DNA of 45,528 nt, from the NCBI GenBank assembly GCA_040007395.1, contig JBDTVG010000245.1, positions 1-45,528 on the forward strand, written 5' to 3'. Every line of letters starts with the position of its first letter. The stretch's first letter is position 1. Source of the stretch: DATGFK01 sp040007395. Lineage in GTDB: Bacteria; Chloroflexota; Anaerolineae; Aggregatilineales; UBA2796. A program made the position numbers and the translations under genes. The notes below the pieces were generated by a model. It searched no databases. It saw only the letters and a program-made list of their open reading frames with translations, and was not told where the DNA came from. Positions 18,801-23,721 of this stretch are shown piece after piece.

Positions 18801-21002
18801 AAATCTTAGATAGCGCTCTGGTTGTGTGCCATTTTCGTTGCGAAAATTGTCAAATTTAATCCATGCCAAGCGCTTTTCAACGCTAGAGGCAGTTGCGGGG
18901 AGATTAGTGTAATAGGAAAAATTTAAAACGTTCCACTCAGTCTTCAGACCGGGTACACGTGTGATTTGAGTGAGTTGCCCCTGAGCATTGAACAAGTATG
19001 TAGTCTGATTACGCAGTTTGACGACATAATTGGTAATCGAGTTCGATGTTATTGCCGTTAAGCTTGCCAGCAGCCCTGGCTCTGGCTCATAACTACCTCC
19101 AATCAGGTTGAAACGCTGCCGGGCACCGTTGCAGGATTGAAGTGTGACCACATCTGGCCCACTGAAAAGAAGGCGTATATCGAAATTGTGGGTCCAGCCC
19201 GGACCAAGCATATCATCATTATCGTTAACGTAACCGAGCCGATGCGTCGAGTAGATGCGTCGAAAGCTGATCGGATCGCCTTCGCTGTGGATGGTCAGAT
19301 CGGTGGTCGAATAGGCATAATTTCCGGTGAGCGGGTTAATATTTGGCGAATGGCCTACAAAGGCCTGCGCCTGATGCGCTGAATTGGAATCCAAGCAGGT
19401 ACTATCCAAGTTGTCGCCAGAGATAGCATCGAGATTCAGCGGTAACAGACCTGTGACATAGATGTCGCTCAACCCGCGAAATGGCGGCTCTGGGGTAGTG
19501 AGAGCTACTAATTCACGGTAGTTCTGAAAAGAAAATGCGGCATGATGCCCATCATCAGAAATTGTGACTGGATTTCTATAATTAAAATCTACTTGGATAA
19601 AATGACCATCATAGCTAATATTCAAAATGTCTGTTCTGTGTGCTTGGATATCATATTTATAATAATTCTGTGACAAACCATTACTTTGATAACCTTGCAC
19701 TAAGTTTGTTGCCTGACTAGCAAAGGCTATATACCTCCCATTTGGTGAAATATAAGGTAAACTTGACCCATGATCGGTATAAGATCCATCATAGCCATGC
19801 GTAATTAACTCTATGTTAGCTGTGGGAACAGCGGCTGTTGGCATAGTATAGAGAAAAAGATCGCCTTGGTTAGAATGAAGACCTACCAAATTGCTTGCGT
19901 CAGAGCGAAAAACAATATAGTCCCCATTTGCCGAAATAGATGGGCTATCGCTATTGTAATTGGCCTCATCTCCGTGAATATCTGTAGAGATACGGGTCGT
20001 TACCCCAGTTTTCATATTGTGGATAAAAACGTCAGAATAATTATTGTTATCAGGCTGAACTAATTGTGGGTTATTTGAGGAAAACGTCACAATCGGCCCA
20101 TCTAGAGGAGTCGTTGTGTTGGATATATAGATGGGCGTGGAAATGGAGATGGATGACATCGCTATCGCATTGCCATCTACTTCTAAACCGTTACTTGGCA
20201 CTGATACACGAGTTGTAGTATTAGTTACCATATCACGGACAAAAGCATCTACGTCTTGATTGGTGTCGCCCGGTACAAGATTAGAAGCTGCGGAAAGAAA
20301 CGCTACGTAACGTCCATCTGCCGATATCGATGCACCATAAGAGTAACTATTTGCCGACCCACCAGTAGTGCTAACCGACACTTGTTTAATTTTGGATGTT
20401 CCCGGCTCATCTCGATCATAAACAAAAATCTCGTCAAAGCCAGTTGTACCGCCGCTTACAAAAGCAACGTACCGTCCATCGTATGAAATGGCAGGTTTTT
20501 CTGAATCATCATGATAGCTACGATAACCAATTAATGTACCTGCACACGTTTTTAAGTCCGTCTGATAAAGGTAAATAGTTCCAGTTAGTCCATCTACTCC
20601 TACTTCTCTGTACTCCCAATAAGCAATATGTTGCCCATCTCCTGAAATTGCGGAGTCTATAGCATGACCAGCCGCAGCATAGCTGCCACTCACACGTTGT
20701 ATACCAAAATTATGGTTGCAATAATTACTAGTGATAGATGACACACTGGCTACAGGTGTGATAGTAGGTATCGATGCGGATATGGCTGCTCTAGTAGCAG
20801 GTTCTTCTTGGACGGAATTCGACTCAGCGGGTGCCGAAGGCGGAACGGCGGCTGTGATAGCAGGTTGTTCTTGGGCAACTACCTTCGCGTTTTCGAGCGA
20901 GGCTCTCAAAATGATAATCGGTGTCAGCGGGTTGATCCCGAGGCCGAGGATAAGGACAAGATTCAACGAACGGCGCAGCGACGTGATCCACCGATAGGTC
21001 AT
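9897..21002 (-). CDS. Giant RHS/YD-repeat polymorphic toxin with deaminase tip
   Basis: About 3701 residues. ATG 21002 is chosen over TTG 21017 because AGAAGG lies six bases before it. Order (from TTG): signal anchor (about 5-45); first PD40-like propeller (100-540, repeated ISADGRYVAF); DUF6531 RHS start (565-615, NPLTGNYAYSTTDL); YD repeats (620-2030); Thr-rich linker (2040-2150); FG-GAP-like repeats with GDWNGDG (2150-2425); Thr-rich linker (2490-2625); TolB/PD40 propeller (2630-2890); a beta-rich region; last YD repeats; conserved core end (3320-3370, DPATGTFLTRDPFEG); toxin. The toxin shows H3617-G-E3619 and C3664-LK-C3667, the zinc and catalytic motifs of the deaminase fold, closest to YwqJ-like toxins. 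It is probably Sec-exported and surface-anchored. RHS shells encapsulate toxins and cleave at the Asp-rich core end. Confidence 0.85.
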   Translation of the reverse strand: MTYRWITSLRRSLNLVLILGLGINPLTPIIILRASLENAKVVAQEQPAITAAVPPSAPAESNSVQEEPATRAAISASIPTITPVASVSSITSNYCNHNFGIQRVSGSYAAAGHAIDSAISGDGQHIAYWEYREVGVDGLTGTIYLYQTDLKTCAGTLIGYRSYHDDSEKPAISYDGRYVAFVSGGTTGFDEIFVYDRDEPGTSKIKQVSVSTTGGSANSYSYGASISADGRYVAFLSAASNLVPGDTNQDVDAFVRDMVTNTTTRVSVPSNGLEVDGNAIAMSSISISTPIYISNTTTPLDGPIVTFSSNNPQLVQPDNNNYSDVFIHNMKTGVTTRISTDIHGDEANYNSDSPSISANGDYIVFRSDASNLVGLHSNQGDLFLYTMPTAAVPTANIELITHGYDGSYTDHGSSLPYISPNGRYIAFASQATNLVQGYQSNGLSQNYYKYDIQAHRTDILNISYDGHFIQVDFNYRNPVTISDDGHHAAFSFQNYRELVALTTPEPPFRGLSDIYVTGLLPLNLDAISGDNLDSTCLDSNSAHQAQAFVGHSPNINPLTGNYAYSTTDLTIHSEGDPISFRRIYSTHRLGYVNDNDDMLGPGWTHNFDIRLLFSGPDVVTLQSCNGARQRFNLIGGSYEPEPGLLASLTAITSNSITNYVVKLRNQTTYLFNAQGQLTQITRVPGLKTEWNVLNFSYYTNLPATASSVEKRLAWIKFDNFRNENGTQPERYLRFCYYDSGRLNSVIDTQLPDSTAPDYWNDCPETSSTNIVRAKVNYFYSDHLNSTGNLTAAGDAQGQYWRYGYGQTIADKPYLTKIFSPLENPNNPEELLSIESQTYNATNGRLEQQFNGNNEAIVNLPPQTTINLRVPVTDGRGNSQTYFYNTMNSFAGIEYPFTPPGSTTPITVQTEIRYNENYRPVYRKDGNNNATFLEWSANGHNLKSITNALNTPNQTTTLYDYDTDANGIGYDNLIKVTDALGKITEYSYGADCHNPGSNAFPMFVTAIKESSPNGGTLSTCTSFTPTTRGTLGQVIDAAGKKTVYTYDHIDPYKRTVMVVQNYQSDPLKTSDKNVPTKYSYNENWDMSDILSLPNTPAIRRPATADVLPQFCQWWESDETHPHRGRLVTVTDATGRTNLSGSNAADQLVVSDKNFYNGIWDQTRPGNDIITCEQYDDAGRPELMYETLARKGPDVSALPLPTYPTQDRTKRYTRFEYDKADQLTRIIRDAFPLTTSPESDPYAFDPTYSDVNISTRYAYDGAGNIISTTNVLNQKDQTCYDKLNRPIENIKNIKHVIDSTTCAFEGTPSPQSDEDVTTLMDYDAVGNLVETTNVNDSTHPDLVTQFKYDELNRQKAIVKNAISGGAADDQNVTAYTFYNTVGQIQSSVDPKNSVTWQCYDGLNRPNRQIVNVANITNTIDETHPPAPAIDPCLATYVENPSPDKDLVSTTTYDNTLGLALDTTDPLKRVTHFAYDGLDRPKLKIANYQGSQNSSFNPNIPDQNVLEQTEYDTLGRIMGIYTASPALTQSITAFTTSTCANLNAPNPCRQTQIDYFDGGMTVRTTQNYKTGVAGNDPDKNVTTAIQYDATQLMRHQVDPQGRYIFYFYDGMDRLFEASNKSWTGNKSDYTYNGLGNLITQTNALGNNTSVEYDGLNRQCSVKDARQSQTKLIYNKLGQIIRRIDANNVVTRLDYDGMGRLSFVWENYQGSDNPSQSDGCEYLSTDSASPTANNPAHPDRNVRTAYEYDKLGNLKKMTLPNGGVITYEYDDLNRRFMVDGPLTGDTDKWTTTYSKVYVDDTHTYYQGGPALKLLKIEENDPSNKVHTTQYNLLGQVQITTHTDNNFTPMATLDTVLKYDPAGRLSNMHDALGDTNFLHDGMDRLTSVQDPFNKTVGYQYNVDGSRKELDLPDSRKVHYEYFPYGPLQKVYISGSDGNTQSQATYDYDVAGNLKTAILGNHVHVTYDYYEDNRLKSLQYQQYSPDDHTSGAVLSAYQYVLDKVGNRCITHEYFGPTPTAQNAPALDETSEPCPIETATVVPTDTPTATPTSTETPTSTSTATASNTPTETPTPSATVTNTATASSTPTSTPTASATATNTPTATFTSSNTPTNTATRTPTNTATRTNTATRTPTNTATATATPTRTPTFTSTPVPGVGDTIGVFRPVNSPSLTFLLRNSNTTGNADISATFGMNSAEVPVTGDWNGDGIDTIGYFLPSTGEFVLRDSNSAGAPTYDFTFGAPGDIPIAGNWNANTNGIVLGNGKDGIGVFRPSTGTFYLRNTLSSGFADYTITFGNPGDLPIAGDWNNNRADSPGVYRPSNGTFYLTNQVCNCSVTTADATTVLGGASDLPLSGDWNGDGFSGIGVFSTAGLMTLRNNPTVSSSDLSFTYGSNGDKPVAGHWAGGGLPSQALTLSTNNLCTLPNQPRAWTVQNPNMQPVKFVWTILNSTQGQSGKGIVPAGGTMTFMTLPEPANAVVQLYVNGVLQAAQASTVPACTPTPSFTPSTSPTPKDTATLVATVTSPASATPADTATAIQKSTTTLTVTPMDTPTPTFTPGKTSVVPPTATVTPSLTATLTDTPVEPTIVMPINTATAIASPTLAEPTTAVPVTLTPTATQTTSATTTPVDHNGRIVFASDRDGGNWDIYSMNGDGTDVQRLTSDPAVDGQPAWSPDGTLIAFFSARDGNWEIYVMNADGSYVQRITHNNVVDEQPAWSPDGKQIVFASGSSEHLDLYTMNVDGSQVKRLTNNGDSNQQPAWSPDGKEIAYTSGHGADTDLYVMAVDGSATRRLTNDFHTNQQPAWSADGRRLLYSSNRGGNFDVYVMDAANSANNQNLTNSPTAEQQAVWSPDGTQIAFSTKRGDHLDIYVMNADGSAAHNLTAPHGENGSPSWTRTAIIAATPTNTPQLAPTFVPNQSALLKIRFVPPTLAPIPQDRPIDNKHTAQTVAQSAFTATLDFDTNSYNAMPAAFGTCDNLLSPGGSWSSGTGWSAKEIYTFDSAQNCRVGHSLDITVSIPESVFTGYIDHIIITYDYSCPAPNDCVSQAELGNSAGTTTLTPGPSIQQSVDIHSRQSVLAFHMQGDRAGVNGYNPTGYIRLHKVQIYGYSTNQTIRYSYDKLYRLTQAKYENSVGTQTRQYDYTYDLMNRTDANLTLPGQNPFTDHFDYNEANQIKTRTLNGGTPLSYAYDNAGNLKSDGPNTYGYDPANRLRQFSNIGNSMYTEYQYDGLDHRSQQTVNGVPTTYLYDINAGLPQLLSESTGTASTWYLNGLDVVAQQQTGAAWNYFGQDGLGSVRQMIDPAQNITMSAEYDPYGVPIAFPTTTLGYTGAQTDKNGLVYLNARYMDPATGTFLTRDPFEGMADNSMSRNPYSYTGGNPVNRTDRSGKCFDPVSLVFCAAIGIGAAFAAGNAIHQVRTYGHVKDWGSVVGSGVQAAGVTLGVGFLALGGLEIAGAIAEAASVVGNVGLGGALELSLPGVGSGAALSSGGGASALAFYEDNPEIFDEGFGQAGGGNSEADIPNESSNDREQNLIDRLRTRAAELYESRSSNQRKDHPVLAGFDDETPEIIEAENAPKPAKLRPDPAHSLIERRIRIVQDNADVLYEGVPPEMGLVRAGPTGYHGEIYAINTHLMEYDPEGLAIPPDFPDDVLLHAEGMLPTTIGEAVPRCLKCLALSYDIPVTNAVMEAEYERYGEFRDIIIARMRALDIGR
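12340..13130 (-). repeat. Tandem repeats encoding a six-bladed TolB/PD40 propeller
   Basis: Six copies of a unit of roughly 126-135 bases, inside the RHS gene, each encode a blade with QPAWSPDG followed by IxFxS, then D(I/L)YxMNxDGS and RLTN. The units are diverged but obvious, with the GGGCGACCA(G/C)GCGGGCTG core recurring. The protein module is a TolB-like beta-propeller, usually a binding platform. Such tandem DNA can expand or contract by slippage. Confidence 0.8.
13140..13550 (-). repeat. Thr/Pro/Ala-rich linker repeats (second linker)
   Basis: Low-complexity coding sequence in the RHS gene (for example TPSFTPSTSPTPKDTATL, then many T-A-T and P-T-P units) separates the FG-GAP-like repeats from the TolB propeller. 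Such linkers are typical stalk regions of Chloroflexota surface proteins and are likely glycosylated; the glycosylation is inference. In the antisense direction it creates meaningless Val/Gly-rich open frames. Confidence 0.75.
14560..14900 (-). repeat. Thr-rich linker repeats (first linker)
   Basis: A run of TxTPTxT units (SNTPTNTATRTPTNTATRT and similar) joins the main YD-repeat shell to the FG-GAP-like repeats. The DNA is a degenerate short tandem repeat (GGCGTxxxGGTTGG-type on the plus strand), so length variation between strains is expected. The long plus-strand frame here (14383-15030) is an antisense artefact of this composition. Confidence 0.75.
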
Positions 21003-21246
21003 GAGTAGCCTTCTCAAGGTAAGTGTTCAGAATTAGATGAAAAAGCAACTTTGACTAGTAGGGGAACTAGCAGCGCCTGAGGAACATAATAGCTCAAGCC
21101 CTTTCCCGTGTATAACAGAGAAGCTTTTTTGAATGGGAAATGTCTTTGTTTAGGGGATAATAACGAGGCGCTCACAAGTTGTCAAGCAGTTTGGTGAAAT
21201 CTTAGTGTATCTATTTGTACGAAAATTACGTTTAACAATAGGATAA

Positions 21247-21783
21247 TACTCCTATAATCAAGCGCGCCAGATTGGTGTGTGGGGCAAGTATGTCGCCGCA
21301 GGCTTTGAAGATCTAACCGCTGAATAGCAAAATGTTTTGTTGGATACGCTTGAAGGTTTAGAGACAGCCAACGGCATACCTCATTATCGCCAGGAAATTC
21401 GCAAATGGCGGAAGCAGGCCCGAGAATTGCGCGGCACCCATTCACTGTCGTTCGCCAAGCCTGCCCAACCACTTACACGACTCTTGGGCGGAATTTCTGA
21501 ATCTGCGATGCTACGCAGCATTGAATATCATTTGGACATCTTGCTGCCAGAAGCATCACCCACCAGCGATGACATTTTATATGTCACCCAACATCCGGTC
21601 GGAAAAGCGATTTTGGGTGAGATATTGCCCGAAAAAGATGTGCCAACGGCTTTGAGCCGCCTGTACTATCTGAGCCATTTCAATGAAGACAGAACCGTCA
21701 AGTCAGAAGTCAAAGCAGCTATTTTGGCTATCTGGCAATTGCTTATTAAGGCCACAGGTTTACGAAGTTACAGCGAGACTTAG
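21247..21783 (+). pseudogene. Decayed gene of unknown function
   Basis: A coding-like frame reads YNQARQIGVWGKYVAAGFED and LTAE, then an in-frame TAG (21325-21327), then continues as QNVLLDTLEGLETANGIPHY for another 150 codons to a stop at 21783. The sequence on both sides of the TAG is coherent and the TAG is one change from CAG, so I read it as one gene with a nonsense mutation. It also lacks an N-terminus, as a TAA at 21244 blocks the frame and no start codon follows. The downstream part is helical and charged (EIRKWRKQARELRG). I do not recognise the family. It lies upstream of the RHS gene in divergent orientation. Confidence 0.5.
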
Positions 21784-21852
21784 CGAAAAATCTACGCTTC
21801 TAAACTTCAATCTTCAAGATAACCTCACATATCCAACTATCGACCATGGAAT

Positions 21853-21880
21853 AGTGGTTCGAATCCCCGTGGGGGCCCCC
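21853..21880 (+). other. tRNA 3'-end-like fragment
   Basis: The stretch GTGGTTCGAATCCCCG followed by GGGGGCC resembles the T-arm and acceptor 3' strand of a tRNA, but the T-stem pairs poorly and no 5' half is present. It could be an attachment-site scar from another integration, or chance. A GGGGGCCCCC palindrome ends it. The surrounding gap (21784-22097) contains no gene that I can support. Confidence 0.25.
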
Positions 21881-22097
21881 GAAATTTGCGTTAACGAATT
21901 TCCAGCGTAGCGGGATCGTTTGAGTTTTCTAGTCGACATTTTATTATTCCTCTCCCCTTCGTAAGTTCCTGCGGCTCCCCGTTATTCCTGCTATCTTCTC
22001 GTCCTGAATAGGGCAACGGCTTGATGAATATTGCATTTATCACTATTGCTTGCTAACGGCATAAGGTCCTTTAAGCCAATGTGCTAACGAATAGTAC

Positions 22098-22261
22098 TGA
22101 CTCACCTTATGCAAAGTCCATTTGCCTCACCGCGTCGCTCCGCAGGAGCACAGTCCCCTCTCCGAATTCGGAGAGAGGTAACCGGACGGCACTGCGACAG
22201 GGTATTAGAGCCTCTTTCCAGTTGGAGAGAGGTTGGGTGAGGTGCTGCGTAAGGTGAGTTA
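22098..22261. mobile_element. Second MITE-like element, about 164 bp
   Basis: Inverted ends of 16 bp (TGACTCACCTTATGCA at 22098-22113, and its reverse complement with two mismatches at 22246-22261) enclose nested palindromes, including CCTCTCCGAATTCGGAGAG at 22152-22170 and CCTCACC/GGTGAGG pairs. It encodes nothing. The right end touches the stop codon of the next gene, whose TAA (22259-22261, minus strand) lies within the inverted repeat. Similar palindromic intergenic repeats are common in Chloroflexota and cyanobacteria. A clear target duplication is not visible. Confidence 0.6.
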
Positions 22262-22681
22262 CTGCTCTGGGTGCCATGCTTCCCGTTTACAGCGGAGTGG
22301 GTATTGATCGGCTCGAAACGCGGTTAACTCATCGCCTTCAAGTACTGTCCATACTATTTCGGCGGAGTCCACCTGTGTTGAAGCATTCCACTCCCAAAAT
22401 TCTTTGGGATGGGCAAGCTTGGCCACCATCCGCTTCTCCGTTCGCAGAAGGTTTAGAAGTGTCTGCTTGGCACTGAAGGCCTCTCCTTTATCAGCGCAAT
22501 GCCTTAGGATGAGGAGTTCTGCTTGTGGAGTGTCCACACGCGCTTGTTTATCGACTGTGCTAGCAGGGACATTCTCAATCATCACACATACTGCCCATCC
22601 TAACGGGTCGTTATCTGGCGCAACGACTGGTCGAACGTAGAGTTCTCCGAGCACTTGGCTTGAAACGTGGGTGCGGTTCAT
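22259..22681 (-). CDS. Hypothetical protein of 140 residues
   Basis: ATG 22681 is chosen because GGAG lies nine bases upstream (GGAGAAAGAAAGATG). The longer frame begun at 22747 has no such signal. The protein (MNRTHVSSQVLGELYVRP...) is soluble, mixed alpha/beta by appearance, and I recognise no domain. The C-terminal half includes KLAHPKEFWEWN and IVWTVLEGDELTAF. Its stop codon is formed by the end of the adjacent MITE, so the element may have cut the original 3' end; the natural protein could have been longer. Its neighbours suggest island cargo without a clear role. Confidence 0.5.
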   Translation of the reverse strand: MNRTHVSSQVLGELYVRPVVAPDNDPLGWAVCVMIENVPASTVDKQARVDTPQAELLILRHCADKGEAFSAKQTLLNLLRTEKRMVAKLAHPKEFWEWNASTQVDSAEIVWTVLEGDELTAFRADQYPLRCKREAWHPEQ

Positions 22682-22747
22682 CTTTCTTTCTCCATATGCT
22701 GATGCCGATGTGCGTATTGTAGAAGGGCAGTTCTCAATTTTGCACAC

Positions 22748-23350
22748 CGCTATGGTTCAGCCACGGTTCAGATTGGGTTCAGAAATTTCTAAAAATCGCT
22801 GGTCGAGATCTTAGCGAATACTTGGCGTTGGATAGAAATATATCTATTAATATTAAATCCAAGTAACGAGATATGCATTCAGAATAAAAGGTGCTTTACC
22901 CAGCGCTTTCGCTGCCAAGGCCAACTGCTGCGGCATTGATTCTCCCTTTATCGCTGCTCGTTTTTGCCCATTTCCTAGCGAACTCAAGACGGTCGGCAAA
23001 AGTCGATAGAGGCCTGACCTAAATCTGAACCTTCGCTGAACTAATCCTTTTCGCTCAACCACTTATTACAAGGCAGACTTGCCTTCACGCTATTAGACGA
23101 TTTGTTCAGCGAGGGAGAATGCGATGCATTGCTCAGGAACCAACCATAGAACGACGAAATGGACGTGGCACCGCTCGGCAACGCCGTGGGGACACTCAAC
23201 CCACGTTGGATGTCGCTGCTGCACTGCAAATAAAGCGGAGGTGAATGGTCCAGCACGTCCACAAGTGCTGACAAAACGCGCAAGGGTAATCCATCTCCCA
23301 TGGAGAAAAGATTTTACAGAGTTTGTGTTAAGTGGTGGGAATATACAGCA
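22748..23350. other. Intergenic stretch without a supported gene
   Basis: About 600 bases between the hypothetical gene and the small gene before the recombinase. Several short frames exist on both strands. The only one with a plausible ribosome-binding site starts at ATG 23124 (AGGGAG six bases before), but its 83 codons overlap the next gene out of frame and look like random sequence rich in Cys, His and Trp. An alternative from ATG 23119 gives 41 residues rich in Arg. I would not annotate either without homology evidence. Confidence 0.4.
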
Positions 23351-23572
23351 ATGGCTAAACGAAAATCAGCGGTAGCACCAGTAGAAAAAGCGTCACCAGA
23401 ATCCTCAGGTGCTACACCTCGATATGCGCATGAGGATAGGCAATCGGTTGAAGCGGGTGTCATCCCCTCAGAAATTCAACGTGAGCTAGCAGACTTTATC
23501 AAGGTGATCGCTGCGATACACGCAAAGAAACATGCTGGGCCTACTCATGAACTTGACAATGATAAAGGCTAA
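23351..23572 (+). CDS. Small protein preceding the serine recombinase
   Basis: The start at ATG 23351 gives 73 residues: a Lys-rich N-terminus (MAKRKSAVAPVEKASPESSG), then a helical C-terminal half (EIQRELADFIKVIAAIHAKK). It is encoded on the recombinase strand, 149 bases upstream of it, with two hairpins in between. A small charged protein next to a large serine recombinase could be a recombination directionality factor or a regulator, but nothing in the sequence proves that. I do not recognise a family. The longer frame from 23300 has no supporting start signal. Confidence 0.5.
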   Translation: MAKRKSAVAPVEKASPESSGATPRYAHEDRQSVEAGVIPSEIQRELADFIKVIAAIHAKKHAGPTHELDNDKG

Positions 23573-23592
23573 GGTTAAGCTGTGTGCATGGT

Positions 23593-23625
23593 GAATACAG
23601 CAGTGCTAGAAACACTGCTGTATTC
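23593..23625 (+). terminator. Perfect 13-bp hairpin after the small gene
   Basis: GAATACAGCAGTG (23593-23605) and its exact reverse complement (23613-23625) enclose a 7-base loop. It sits 21 bases after the stop of the small gene, the right place for a terminator. No run of T follows, so it may instead be an mRNA-stabilising or protein-binding site. Confidence 0.5.
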
Positions 23626-23680
23626 TAAGCCAATGCACTATCGTAGCTAGCGCACCAACCTCCGGCAGACTCTATCCTGT

Positions 23681-23700
23681 CGGTAGCGTCCGCGCTACCG
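23681..23700 (+). promoter_or_regulatory. Compact hairpin just before the recombinase start
   Basis: CGGTAGCG and CGCTACCG form a perfect 8-bp stem with loop TCCG, ending 21 bases before ATG 23722 and close to its AAAGGAG ribosome-binding site, followed by TATTCATT. It could be a terminator or attenuator that limits read-through into the recombinase, or an operator. This is position-based inference. Confidence 0.4.
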
Positions 23701-23721
23701 TATTCATTAAAGGAGTCTGTT

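Noticed and set aside
22853..23301. Two minus-strand frames of 69 and 86 codons
   Set aside because: No start signals, no recognisable motifs, unlikely composition.
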